This document shows positions 1 through 13,765 of a DNA stretch of 51,586 nt, one piece after another. The translations under genes were made by a program, and so were the position numbers. Each line of letters opens with the position of its first letter. Within the stretch, counting starts at the first letter, position 1. The notes beneath the pieces were generated by a model. The model ran no database searches. It saw nothing but the letters and a program-made list of their open reading frames with translations, and was not told the DNA's origin. The DNA comes from an uncultured Bacteroidales bacterium. Lineage in GTDB: Bacteria; Bacteroidota; Bacteroidia; Bacteroidales; UBA932. The stretch is from assembly GCA_946402945.1 (NCBI GenBank), contig CAMIYB010000006.1:1-51586 (forward strand). The letters run 5' to 3'.

Positions 1-510
1 CTCGCCGGGATAATAGAAGAAATCGTTGCCGGGCGCCCAGTGGACAGAGCGGTCGTCCGCGGCGCCGAGCACCGGATGCTCCCCGGAAGAAAAGGCCCCG
101 TAATCCCTTGCGACATGGTTGGGGACAAAATCAATGAGGACCTTCAGGCCGGCGGCATGGGTCCGTTCCACCAGGGCGCGGAACTCCTCCATCCGGCGGG
201 ACGGGTCGTCGGCCAGATAGGGATTCACGTCGTAATAGTCCGTGATGGAATAGGGCGAGCCAGCCTCCCCTTTCACCCAGGACGGGTCGGACGGGGCGCA
301 GCCGGCGGCGGCGCAGCGCGTGGCGTGGCGGATGATGCCGGTGTACCAGACATGGGTAAACCCCGCCTCTTTCAGATAATGCAGGGAGGCCCCGTCCACG
401 CAGGAGAAGCGGCCGGCGCCATTGCGCCCGAGCGACCCTCCCGGGACGGGGTCTTCCCGGAGATTGCCCCAGAGGCGGGGCAGCATCTGGTAGATCAGCA
501 CCCTGGCCAA
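1..510 (-). CDS. Alpha-amylase family glycoside hydrolase (GH13), 3' part outside window
   Basis: N-terminal part (about 170 codons) of an alpha-amylase-family enzyme, which would cleave alpha-glucosidic bonds in starch or maltodextrin. The start reads VLIYQMLPRLWGN, typical of the first barrel strand in Bacteroidales GH13 proteins. It is followed by FTHVWYTGI, SITDYYDVNP and VLIDFVPNHVARD; the last is GH13 conserved region I (DxVxNH). The catalytic Asp, Glu and Asp lie beyond the left edge. No ATG sits at the expected start: TTG at 510 or GTG at 501 fits, with ATG at 486 already inside the conserved block. The TTG begins 3 nt after the phosphofructokinase stop, so translation is probably coupled. 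No signal peptide is visible, so the enzyme may be cytoplasmic. Family is confident; substrate and start are not. Confidence 0.85.
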   Translation of the reverse strand, partial: MARVLIYQMLPRLWGNLREDPVPGGSLGRNGAGRFSCVDGASLHYLKEAGFTHVWYTGIIRHATRCAAAGCAPSDPSWVKGEAGSPYSITDYYDVNPYLADDPSRRMEEFRALVERTHAAGLKVLIDFVPNHVARDYGAFSSGEHPVLGAADDRSVHWAPGNDFFYYPGE

Positions 511-513
511 AAC

Positions 514-1743
514 CTACCAGTTCAGGATCTTCTTGAAGTCGTATGCCTCCGGATCGGGGACATATTTCTTCGCCGCCTCATAGTCGGCGGGGGTGATGAA
601 GTGGCAGAGATGGTTGAAGTAGTTCTGGGCGGTGCCGCCGTCGATGGCCACGCGGCGCGGCGGAATCTTGCCGTCGGCCTGCTGGAGGTCCTTCAGATAG
701 AGCGGATGCACGCTGCCGGCGGTGTCGACATACACCATGCAGCCGGTCTCACCCTTGGAGAAGAGTTCATACACGCCCATGGCCAGTTCGGAGCAATAGG
801 TCAGATCATAGGCGATCGGATCCTGGCAGCGGACATCGTAACCGATCTCCACGGGACGGGTCTTCACCTTCATGCCGAGGGCCTTGAACTTCTTGTCGAG
901 GATATCGTTGAAGAGGACGGCCTTGGAGATCTTGCCGAGTTCGGGATGACCGTGCTCGTCATAGGTCATGCTGACGCCGGCGTTCTTGATCTCCTGCGGG
1001 TCGAGATCGTGGAACACCCCTTCGGCGACCACCACGGTACCGTAGCCGATGCCGAGGATCTTGCGCTTGACGATGGCGGAGAGGGCCAGGTTGACAATCT
1101 TGTCAAGGCTGATGGCCGTCTTGTTGAACATCTCGGGAATGATGGTCATCGGGCAGTGCGTCGCCTCGCCGATACCCAGGGCCAGGTGACCGGCGCTACG
1201 GCCCATAGCGCTGATAATAAGCCAGTTGCCGCTGGTGCGCGCATCCTCATAAACGGTGCGGGCCACATGGGCGCCTTCGTCCTTGGCGGAGTTGAAACCG
1301 AAGGTCGGGGCGTTGTCGGGCAGCGGAAGATCGTTGTCGATGGTCTTGGGAACGTGGATATTGCGGATGGGATAGTGCTTCGCTTCCAGGAACTTGGCGA
1401 TCCGGTTGGCGGTGGAGGCGGTATCGTCGCCGCCCACGGTGACCAGGAGCTTGATGTTGTTGTCCTGGAAGAGGCCCAGGTTGAAATTGTTCTCAAAATC
1501 GGCGTCCGTGGGCTTGAAACGGCTCATCTGGAGATAGGAACCACCCCGGTTGAAATAGGCGTCCGCCTTGAAGAAATCGATGTCCTCGATACGGGGAGCC
1601 TTGCTGAAAAGGCCGCTGTAACCGCCGTGAAGGCCGATGACACGATAACCGTTGGAGAGGAAAGTCTTCGCCACGGAGAACACCACGGTGTTCATGCCCG
1701 GAGCCGGGCCGCCGCCGCACAGAATGATAATGGAATCTTTCAT
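514..1743 (-). CDS. 6-phosphofructokinase, probably pyrophosphate-dependent type
   Basis: Phosphorylates fructose 6-phosphate to fructose 1,6-bisphosphate in glycolysis. The 409-residue protein has the glycine loop GGGPAPG at residues 10-16, GGDD at 104-107, PKTIDND at 132-138 and MGRSAGHLA at 180-188. In this superfamily the GGDG to GGDD change and the Lys in PKTIDND go with use of PPi rather than ATP, so a reversible PPi-PFK is the better guess. The ATG at 1743 is chosen because it begins MKDSIIIL directly before the glycine loop; an upstream extension of ten codons is possible but crosses into AT-rich promoter DNA. It is transcribed together with the amylase-family gene, which begins 3 nt after its stop, linking polysaccharide breakdown and glycolysis. 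Confidence 0.9.
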   Translation of the reverse strand: MKDSIIILCGGGPAPGMNTVVFSVAKTFLSNGYRVIGLHGGYSGLFSKAPRIEDIDFFKADAYFNRGGSYLQMSRFKPTDADFENNFNLGLFQDNNIKLLVTVGGDDTASTANRIAKFLEAKHYPIRNIHVPKTIDNDLPLPDNAPTFGFNSAKDEGAHVARTVYEDARTSGNWLIISAMGRSAGHLALGIGEATHCPMTIIPEMFNKTAISLDKIVNLALSAIVKRKILGIGYGTVVVAEGVFHDLDPQEIKNAGVSMTYDEHGHPELGKISKAVLFNDILDKKFKALGMKVKTRPVEIGYDVRCQDPIAYDLTYCSELAMGVYELFSKGETGCMVYVDTAGSVHPLYLKDLQQADGKIPPRRVAIDGGTAQNYFNHLCHFITPADYEAAKKYVPDPEAYDFKKILNW

Positions 1744-1778
1744 TGTATGGAAAAATTTAACAATTGGTTTCAATCATG

Positions 1779-1786
1779 CAAAAATA
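1779..1786 (-). promoter_or_regulatory. -7 promoter box for the phosphofructokinase gene
   Basis: TATTTTTG on the minus strand matches the Bacteroidota -7 consensus TAnnTTTG. It lies 35 nt before the ATG at 1743, in an AT-rich divergent gap. No well-spaced -33 TTTG was found. Confidence 0.5.
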
Positions 1787-1846
1787 GCAATTTTTCGTGA
1801 CAATCGCATACTTGGAATTATTTTCCGTTTTTTGAAGAAAAATACC

Positions 1847-1854
1847 TATATTTG
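1847..1854 (+). promoter_or_regulatory. -7 promoter box for the ligA operon
   Basis: TATATTTG matches TAnnTTTG exactly. It is 37 nt upstream of the GTG at 1892 and 7 nt upstream of an alternative TTG at 1862. It probably drives the overlapping gene run that extends to 11323. Confidence 0.55.
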
Positions 1855-1858
1855 TTGA

Positions 1859-5027
<3,169 letters not shown>

Positions 5028-5031
<4 letters not shown>

Positions 5032-7223
5032 GTTTCTCCGAATTTACACCCGCCGACTACGAGGTCATCGCCCGTGACTACGCCCTCCTGAAAGAGGCCG
5101 CCCGGCGCAGATGTGCCTCGGAGGAAGAATTGCAGGTAGTCCAAAAGGCCTTCGACTTCGCCAACGAAGCCCACAAGAACGTACGTCGGCGCAGCGGGGA
5201 GCCCTATATCCTCCACCCGATTGCCGTGGCCAGCATCGTCGTGAGCGACATCGGCCTGGGCTACAAGTCCATTTCGGCCGCCCTGCTGCACGACGTCGTG
5301 GAAGACACCGACTACACGGTGGACGACATCCGCAAACTCTTCGGCGACAAGGTGGCCTCGCTGGTGGACGGGCTGACCAAGATCAAGAACGTCCTCGACA
5401 AACAGGCCAGCAACGACGAGGCCTATACCCGCAGCATTCAGGCCGAGAACTTCAAGCGCATCCTCCTGACCCTGGGCGACGATGTCCGCGTGGTGCTCAT
5501 CAAACTGGCCGACCGCCTCCACAACTGCCGGACCATCGAATACATGCCGGAGTACAAACGGGACAAAATCCTCTCCGAGACCATGTTCATTTTCGTCCCG
5601 CTGGCCCACCGGCTCGGCCTGTACGAAATCAAATCGGAGATGGAAAACATCTGGCTGCGCTACAAGGAGCCGGATGCCTACGCCGAAATCTCCTCCCTGA
5701 TCGACCGCAATCTCTCCGACAAGAAAAAGGAGATCGACCGTTTCGTCATTCCTGTGGAAGAGGCGCTCGGAAAGGCCGGATTCAAGTTCGAAATCCGCAA
5801 ACGGGTCAAGACGCCCTACTCCGTCTGGCACAAGATGCAGACCAAGAACATCTCCTTCGAGGAGGTGTACGACCTCTATGCCATCCGCATCATCTTCACG
5901 CCGGATCCCGCCAGCGCGGAAAGCGAACGAGACCAGTGCTACCATGTATTCTCCATCATTACGGGCATCTACAAGTACAAGCCCGAACGGGTCAGGGACT
6001 GGGTCAAGCACCCCAAGAGCAACGGCTATGAGGCCCTCCACTGTACCCTGCTGAGCGACAACGGCGTATGGATCGAGGTCCAGATCCGCACCAAGCGCAT
6101 GGACGACATCGCCGAAAAGGGAATCGCGGCCCACTGGGCCTACAAGAAGGACGGATACGTGAGCGAGAATGACAGCGAGATGGACAAGTGGCTGGACAAG
6201 GTCAAGGACATCCTCACGAATCCCGACGTGGGCGCCCTGGAACTGCTGGAAATCATCCATAACGACCTGGTCACCTCCGATATCGTGGTCTTCACCCCGA
6301 AAGGCGACCAGAAATCGGTCCAGAAGGGGGCCACGGCCCTGGACTTCGCCTACCAGATCCACACCGACATCGGCAACCAGGCCATCGCGGCCAAGGTGAA
6401 CATGAAACTCGTCCCCCTGTCCTACGTGCTGCGCAGCGGCGACCAGGTGGAAATCATCACCGCCGAGGACGAGCATCCGAAGAAGGAATGGCTCCATTTC
6501 CTCCAGACCCGCCATGCCCGGGTCGCGGTCATGGATTATTTCCGGGCCGAACGGCCGGCCATGATCCAGTCCGGAAGAGAATACGTCCAGGAGCGATTCA
6601 AGGCCATGGGCATCCATGCGTCGGAGGGTCTCTTCCGCCGGATGGCCCTCCAGTTGGAAATCAGCAACGCGGACGAACTGTTCTTCCGCTTCAGCCTGGG
6701 CCTGATCCCCTTCGAGGCCATCGTGGACATGGCCGGACAGGCCCCCGCCCCGCAGGTGCGCAAGCGCTGGAATTTCCCCTGGTTCCGCAAGGAAACGGCC
6801 GAAAAGCCCAAATATGTCCTCGCCTCCTGCTGCAAGCCGATCGCCGGCGATCCCATCGTCGCTTTCAAGCAGCCGGACGGGACCATTACCGTCCACAAGA
6901 AAAGTTGCCCCGTGGCCGAGGGCATCGCCGCCAAGCACGGCGACTGGATCGTCATGCCACGGTGGGAGGAAGTTCAGGAGCAGGATTACCTGGTGCGCAT
7001 CAGCATCCGGGGTACCGACCGCGTCGGACTCCTGAACGAAATCACGCGCTATATCTCCCTGGTGATGGGCGTCAACATCAAGAAACTGGTACTCGGCTCC
7101 GAGCAGGGCATCTTCGAGGGCTATATCGACCTCTACGTCCACGACAAGGAGGTCCTGACCACCCTGATGGGCAAAATTGCCGGCATCGGCGGCATCGAAC
7201 GCGTAATGAGAACGGAATTATGA
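5028..7223 (+). CDS. Bifunctional (p)ppGpp synthetase/hydrolase (RelA/SpoT homologue)
   Basis: Makes and degrades the alarmone (p)ppGpp in the stringent response. The 731-residue protein has all four Rsh modules: an HD hydrolase domain with H63 and HDVVED at 88-93; a synthetase domain with RVKTPYSVWHKM near 260-271, matching RxKxxxSxxxKM; a TGS domain from about 415 (VFTPKGDQ, ATALDFAYQIH); and a C-terminal ACT domain from about 650. The intact HD motif predicts an active hydrolase, and the synthetase motif is intact too. The start overlaps the yihY stop. It is followed by the Ig-like lipoprotein gene in an ATGATG overlap, an arrangement I recall from other Bacteroidales. Confidence 0.95.
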
Positions 7224-9031
7224 TGAATGTGAAGCGATTCCTCTCCCGGTTCTTCCCGGTGATCCCGGTGGCCCTGGTCCTGGTCCCGCTGTTTTTCGGC
7301 GGCGGCTGCGCCAATACCACCACCCCGCCGACCGGAGGAAAGAAAGATACCATCCCGCCGGTCATCGTGGGGCTCAAGCCGCTGCCCGGCGCCGTCGGCG
7401 TGTCCCCGCACAAAACCCAGATTTACATCACCTTCGACGAATATGTGACCGTCAAGGACCCCAAGAGCATCTACCTGTCCCCGCCGCTGGAGAAAAACCC
7501 GCGCTACCGCATGCGCGGCAAGACGCTGATCGTCTATTTCGAATCCGACCTGGATTCCAACACCACCTACACCCTCGACCTGACCAATGCCGTCGCCGAC
7601 AATAACGAGAGCAACATGTACCCGGGTTACACGCTGACCTTCTCCACCGGCGACCGCATCGATTCCATGGTGGTGACGGGCACCGTCCGCGACTGCAACA
7701 CCCTCCAGCCCATCAAGGGCGCGACGGTCATGCTCTATAAGGACCTGGCCGACTCGGCCCTCTTCCTCCACCGGCCCGACGCGGCCGTCAAGACGGACGA
7801 GTGGGGCTTCTTCTCGCTGCGCAACATCGCCGACACCCTCTACCGGCTCTATGCCCTGGTGGACGACGGTGCCAACAACCTCTACGATCCCGAGAACGAC
7901 AAGGTCGCCTTCCTCGACACCATCTTCCGTCCTACGATCGTGGTCAACGACACCTTGCCCGAACTCCTCAAATATGACATGAAGGACACGGTCAACTGCA
8001 TGGCCCGCCGTTCCGAGCACGAACTCTACATCTTCCGGGAAAAGCCGACCAAACAGATGATCGTCAACAAGGAAAGGGTCGGCCTGCGAACGGCCTACCT
8101 CACCTTTATGGCGCCCAACGCCCAGATCGATTCCATCTGGGTGCGCGGCTTCCCCTCCCGGAAACTCATTCTCCAGTTCAATCTCCAGCGCGACAGCCTG
8201 GAACTCTGGATCAACGACCAGCGCAAACGCCTTCCCGATACGCTCCACACCTTCGTGGACTACCTCAAGACCGATTCCCTGGGGCAGTTGCAACCCTACA
8301 CCGAACATCTGCGCCTGTCCAGCGAAAAGGTCAGGGCGGCCTCGAAGAGTTCGCGCCGCAACCTCAAGCACGAGGACACGACCTGTGTGGTGAAGGTCAC
8401 GGCCGAGCCGGAGCGCGTGGAACAGTACGGTTTCGAATTCGAATTCCAGTATCCGCTCATCAACGAGCACTTCGACTCACTCAGGCTGATTTCCGTGAAC
8501 CCGCGCCAGCAGGAAAGCGCGATGAAATTTACCGTGACGCGCGACTCCCTGAACCTGCGGCGCTACACGCTCATGCCCGTGGACAAACTCCAGAGCGGAT
8601 ATGAATATAAACTGAAGGTACCCTACCGCAAGTTCCGCGACGTCAACGGGTTCTACAACGACTCCTCCGAGGTGAAGGTCTCCCTGCCCAAGGATGACAA
8701 ACTGAGCCGTCTGGACCTGGTCCTGAGCGAAGTCCACTACTACTATATCGTGGACCTTCTCAACGAGAAACGCGACCGCGTACTGCGGAGTTACCGCATT
8801 TCCTCCGACTGCACGCTTCCCTTCCCTTACCTGAAGGCAGGCAAATACTCCATCCGCATCACGGAAGACCGCAACAACAACGGTCTGGTGGATACGGGCA
8901 GCCTGCTGGAGCACCGGCAGCCGGAAAAGGTGAAATTCTACCGTCTCAAAGGCGGTTCCTACGTACTGGATATCAAGGAATCCACCGAACTGGAGCAGCC
9001 CATCGACATTGCCAAACTATTTGCAGACTGA
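7220..9031 (+). CDS. Bacterial Ig-like domain lipoprotein
   Basis: A 603-residue exported lipoprotein. The signal peptide ends in FFGGGC, with the lipidated Cys at residue 30. The segment just after it (TIPPVIVGLKPLPGAVGV, then ITFDEYVTVKDP) is the Ig-like Big_5-type module, and a carboxypeptidase-regulatory-like or Ig fold follows (VTGTVRDCNTLQPIKGA). The remainder is beta-rich and ends with a segment resembling a calcium-free EF motif (DRNNNGLVDTG). No enzyme motif is visible. It sits between rsh and an outer-membrane protein, overlapping both, and is probably in the periplasm or on the outer membrane. The function is unknown; a structural or envelope-assembly role is inference only. The first of two adjacent ATGs is used as start. 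Confidence 0.85.
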   Translation: MMNVKRFLSRFFPVIPVALVLVPLFFGGGCANTTTPPTGGKKDTIPPVIVGLKPLPGAVGVSPHKTQIYITFDEYVTVKDPKSIYLSPPLEKNPRYRMRGKTLIVYFESDLDSNTTYTLDLTNAVADNNESNMYPGYTLTFSTGDRIDSMVVTGTVRDCNTLQPIKGATVMLYKDLADSALFLHRPDAAVKTDEWGFFSLRNIADTLYRLYALVDDGANNLYDPENDKVAFLDTIFRPTIVVNDTLPELLKYDMKDTVNCMARRSEHELYIFREKPTKQMIVNKERVGLRTAYLTFMAPNAQIDSIWVRGFPSRKLILQFNLQRDSLELWINDQRKRLPDTLHTFVDYLKTDSLGQLQPYTEHLRLSSEKVRAASKSSRRNLKHEDTTCVVKVTAEPERVEQYGFEFEFQYPLINEHFDSLRLISVNPRQQESAMKFTVTRDSLNLRRYTLMPVDKLQSGYEYKLKVPYRKFRDVNGFYNDSSEVKVSLPKDDKLSRLDLVLSEVHYYYIVDLLNEKRDRVLRSYRISSDCTLPFPYLKAGKYSIRITEDRNNNGLVDTGSLLEHRQPEKVKFYRLKGGSYVLDIKESTELEQPIDIAKLFAD

Positions 9032-9973
9032 TGCGCAAGGCCCTCATACTGACGCTGCTGGCAGCCCTTTCGGCGGCCTTCTCCCTGCCCGCCCGGGGGC
9101 AGGAAAGGGTCGATACGCTCCAGTGGGTCACCACCCTCTCCGACGAATACCTGGATACGGTCAACGTCAAACGGTCCATTACCATCAACGACTATTCGAT
9201 GATCGGGTTCTACTATGGTCCCTCCCTGAATTTCGTCGGCTTCAACCCGAGCAAGCACCGCGAGATGCTCGTCCGGCCGGTCAACTACGGCATCGTATGG
9301 ACCCGTTACGGGAAGATGTTCGGCTACATGCCCTATTTCGGCATCCAGCTCAGCATCGGATACGGGCAGGACGGCTACCGGATCAAGGTTCCGAAGACCG
9401 GCTATCCGCAGGTGGTGGACGGCTACATCTCCGCCCGCTACGAATACCTGGAGGCGGCCGCCCAGGGCCACATGCACTTCGATATCGGCAACAATTTCAA
9501 GATCATGGGCGGCGTGGGCCTCTACGGCGGATACCGCCTCAGCATCGAAAGGGAGATCGCCGAGGGCTATGAACGGCATGTTTTCAATGTTACGGACGCC
9601 TACAAGCCCGAAAAACCGGAGAGCGGCAACTATGACTATGTGATCGCCAATCACCTTCACGACTTCTATCCCTTCGAATACCGCTGGGAATACGGCATCA
9701 AGGGCAGCCTGGGCTTCGGACTGATGTTCGACCCGGTGGAAATCCACTTTACGGCCATGCTCCGCTACGGTTTCGGCTCGCTGTACCAGCCCGACTACTA
9801 CAGCAAGGAATACTACCGCTTCGCCTATCCGATCGACGTGCTCATCACGGCCGGTCTCCACTTCCAATTGACCAAGCGCCGGGGCAAAACCAGCAAACAA
9901 CTTCGTCGGGAAGCCCGCGACCTGGTGTACGGCGTCGGCACCTCGGCCGCCAACAACAGCCAATTCGTCATCC

Positions 9974-10002
<29 letters not shown>
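9031..10002 (+). CDS. Predicted outer-membrane beta-barrel protein
   Basis: A 323-residue exported protein with a signal peptide ending near ARGQ (residue 24). Many alternating aromatic and glycine strands follow (IGFYYGPSLNFVGF, PYFGIQLSIGYGQDGYRI, IMGGVGLYGGYRLSIE, IKGSLGFGLMFDPVEIHF, VLITAGLHFQLT), as in 8- to 12-strand PorT-like barrels. The ORF continues about 40 polar residues past the last strand. Its ATG overlaps the preceding stop (TGATG), and its own 3' end overlaps ispG by 29 nt, so the C-terminal tail is encoded by the same DNA as the IspG N-terminus. Membership in a named family is not certain; the barrel call rests on strand pattern. Confidence 0.75.
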
Positions 10003-11323
<1,321 letters not shown>

Positions 11324-11347
11324 ATAGGAAGAATAAGATATTATTCG

Positions 11348-11355
11348 TATCTTTG
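11348..11355 (+). promoter_or_regulatory. -7 promoter box for the oxidoreductase/DUF1080 cassette
   Basis: TATCTTTG is an exact match to TAnnTTTG, in the AT-rich 89-nt gap after ispG. It gives a leader of about 50 nt before the ATG at 11413 and suggests the three-gene cassette is transcribed independently of the ligA-ispG run. Confidence 0.6.
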
Positions 11356-11412
11356 GTTCTGCATCATATTGTTCATATTAACTACATAATACTTAACTAA
11401 ACCGTATCTCTT

Positions 11413-12888
11413 ATGGCAAACAACATCTCCAGAAGAGCCTTCCTCAAAACGGGGACCGCAGCCGCCATCGGGCTGACGATGGCTCCTGAACGTGTTTTCG
11501 CCGCCCAGGCCGAAAAACATGAACCCCTGAAGCGCAAACTCAAGATTCTCGGCGTCGGCATCGGCGGCCGCGGGGCCGGCGACCTCCGCGAAATGGAAAC
11601 CGAAGACATCATCGGTCTGTGCGACGTGGACTGGAAATACGCCGACCACGTATTCAAACGCTACCCCAACGCCAAGAAATACAAGGACTGGCGCGTCATG
11701 TTCGACGAACTCCTTGACGAGGCGGATGCCGTCATGGTGGCCACGGCCGACCATACCCACGCCATCATCGCCGCGACGGCCATCGCCGCCGGCAAACACG
11801 TCTATTGCGAAAAGCCCCTCACCCGCACGGTCTATGAGTCCCGCCTGCTGACCAAACTGGCCGCCAAGTACAAAGTGGCCACCCAGATGGGCAACCAGGG
11901 AGCCTCCGACCCGGGCGTCCGCCAGGTCTGCGAATGGATTTGGAACGGCGAAATCGGCGAGGTGACCCGCGTGGACGCCTTCACCGACCGTCCGATCTGG
12001 CCCCAGGGCCTGGAGCGTCCCGCCAAGGTGGAGAAAGTGCCCAAGACCCTCGACTGGGACTGCTTCATCGGCCCGGCGCCCTACCGTCCCTACAACTCGA
12101 TCTATACGCCGTGGAATTTCCGCGGCTGGTGGGATTTCGGCACCGGCGCCCTCGGCGACATGGCCTGCCACATCCTCCATCCGGCCTTCAAGGCCCTCAA
12201 ACTCGGCTACCCGACCAAGGTTCAGGGCAGTTCCACCGCCCTGCTGACCGACTCCTGCCCGAATGCGCAGAAGATCCGCTTCGTCTTCCCCGCCCGTGAC
12301 AACATGCCGAAAGTGGCGATGCCCGAGGTGGTCGTCAACTGGTTCGACGGCGGCATCCTGCCCGACCGTCCGGAAGCCCTGACCATCGGCAAGAGCCTCA
12401 ATGACGCCGGCGGCGGCCTGATTTTCTACGGCACGAAAGATATCCTCATCTGCGGTTGCTACGGCGTCCGCCCGTACCTGCTTTCCGGCCGCGTTCCGAA
12501 GTCCCCGAAGGTGCTGCGCGAAGTGACCGTCTCCCACCAGCAGGACTGGATCCGCGCCTGCAAGGAAGACCCGTCCTGGCGTACGCCGAGCGAGTCCGAT
12601 TTCTCCATGGCCGGTCCCTTCAACGAGATGGTCACGATGGGCGTGCTCGCCGTGCGTCTGCAGAGCCTCAACCAGGAACTCGAGTGGGACGGCGAAAACA
12701 TGCGTTTCACCAACATCCCGGCCGGTGCGACCATCCGTACGATGATCCACGACGGCTTCTCCATCACGGACGGTCATCCCACCTTCCAGAACACCTACAC
12801 TGATCCGGTGGATGCCAACAAGTACGCCGAGGAACTTATCAAGCCGGTCTACCGCGACGGCTGGGTGCTCCCCGAAATGCCTGCATAA
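11413..12888 (+). CDS. Gfo/Idh/MocA family oxidoreductase with Tat signal
   Basis: A 491-residue NAD(P)-dependent sugar oxidoreductase, predicted to be exported by the Tat system. The N-terminus carries the twin-arginine motif SRRAFLK, then a hydrophobic stretch and cleavage near FAAQA. The Rossmann fold follows, with LGVGIGGRGAGDL, and the conserved CEKPL motif contains the catalytic-site lysine. The C-terminal domain has the WNFRGWWDFGTGALGDMACH segment found in exported members, where the His is near the active site. Tat export fits a protein folded around a bound nicotinamide cofactor. It is followed 24 nt later by a DUF1080 lipoprotein and then a TIM-barrel isomerase, so it may oxidise C3 of glycosides. 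The substrate is not determined by sequence. Confidence 0.92.
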   Translation: MANNISRRAFLKTGTAAAIGLTMAPERVFAAQAEKHEPLKRKLKILGVGIGGRGAGDLREMETEDIIGLCDVDWKYADHVFKRYPNAKKYKDWRVMFDELLDEADAVMVATADHTHAIIAATAIAAGKHVYCEKPLTRTVYESRLLTKLAAKYKVATQMGNQGASDPGVRQVCEWIWNGEIGEVTRVDAFTDRPIWPQGLERPAKVEKVPKTLDWDCFIGPAPYRPYNSIYTPWNFRGWWDFGTGALGDMACHILHPAFKALKLGYPTKVQGSSTALLTDSCPNAQKIRFVFPARDNMPKVAMPEVVVNWFDGGILPDRPEALTIGKSLNDAGGGLIFYGTKDILICGCYGVRPYLLSGRVPKSPKVLREVTVSHQQDWIRACKEDPSWRTPSESDFSMAGPFNEMVTMGVLAVRLQSLNQELEWDGENMRFTNIPAGATIRTMIHDGFSITDGHPTFQNTYTDPVDANKYAEELIKPVYRDGWVLPEMPA

Positions 12889-12912
12889 ACCTTAAAGAAA
12901 CCCCTTTCAGAT

Positions 12913-13761
12913 ATGAAAAAAATTCTGCTCATCGCTGCCAGCGCAGCACTGGTGCTGACCGCAGTCTCCTGCGACAACAGCAAGAAAAAGAAAAAAGCCG
13001 ACGCGACGCCCGAATACACCATCGTCGACGCCCCCCAGGTGGACCTGGCCGAATTCCCGGTAGATGACGAGGGCTATATCGTCATCTTTGACGGCTCTTC
13101 CCTGAAGGGCTGGCGTGGCTACGGAAAGGAAGGTGTCCCTTCCCGCTGGACCATCGACGAAGGTGCCATCAAGTTCTCCGGCACCGGCTCCGGCGAGGCC
13201 CAGACCGGCGAAGGCGGCGACCTGATCTTCGCCCACAAGTTCAAGAACTTCGAACTCAGCCTCGAATGGAAAGTCTCCAAGGGCGGCAACTCCGGTATCT
13301 TCTACCTCGCCCGTGAGGTCCAGACCACCAAGGAGGACGGCACGCTCCAGTACGAGCCCATTTACATCTCTGCGCCTGAATATCAGGTACTTGACAACGC
13401 GAACCACCCGGATGCCAAACTCGGCAAGGACGGCAACCGCCAGTCCGCTTCGCTCTATGACATGATCCCGGCCGTTCCGCAGAACCAGAACCCCTTCGGC
13501 GAGTGGAACCAGGCGACGATCATGGTGTACAAGGGCACCGTGGTGCACGGCCAGAACGGCGCCAACGTCCTTGAATACCACCTCTGGACCCCGAAGTGGA
13601 CCGAGATGCTCCAGGCCAGCAAATTCAGCAAAGAGGCCTGGCCGCTGGCTTTCGAACTGCTGAACAACTGCGGCGGCAACGAGCATGAGGGCTACATCGG
13701 TATCCAGGACCATGGAGACGATGTCTGGTACCGCAACATCCGCGTCAAGATTCTCGACTAA
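12913..13761 (+). CDS. DUF1080 lipoprotein (3-keto-glycoside hydrolase-like)
   Basis: A 282-residue lipoprotein with a signal peptide ending LTAVSC (Cys20), followed by a lysine-rich linker. The rest is one DUF1080 (3-keto-disaccharide hydrolase) concanavalin-like domain: IVIFDGSSLKGWRG, FELSLEWKVSKGGNSGIFYL, SAPEYQVLDN, EWNQATIMVYKG and a C-terminal GYIGIQDHGDDVWYRNIRV are all standard. Members cleave glycosides that have been oxidised at C3. The gene lies between the Tat-exported oxidoreductase and a TIM-barrel isomerase lipoprotein with gaps of 24 and 4 nt, so the three probably form one transcription unit and act together outside the inner membrane. The family is certain; the exact keto-sugar is not. 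Confidence 0.93.
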   Translation: MKKILLIAASAALVLTAVSCDNSKKKKKADATPEYTIVDAPQVDLAEFPVDDEGYIVIFDGSSLKGWRGYGKEGVPSRWTIDEGAIKFSGTGSGEAQTGEGGDLIFAHKFKNFELSLEWKVSKGGNSGIFYLAREVQTTKEDGTLQYEPIYISAPEYQVLDNANHPDAKLGKDGNRQSASLYDMIPAVPQNQNPFGEWNQATIMVYKGTVVHGQNGANVLEYHLWTPKWTEMLQASKFSKEAWPLAFELLNNCGGNEHEGYIGIQDHGDDVWYRNIRVKILD

Positions 13762-13765
13762 AGAT

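Noticed and set aside
40..1800. A 586-codon open frame on the plus strand opposite the phosphofructokinase and amylase genes
   Set aside because: The minus-strand genes have clear family motifs; the plus frame shows none and is an effect of high GC content at codon position 3.
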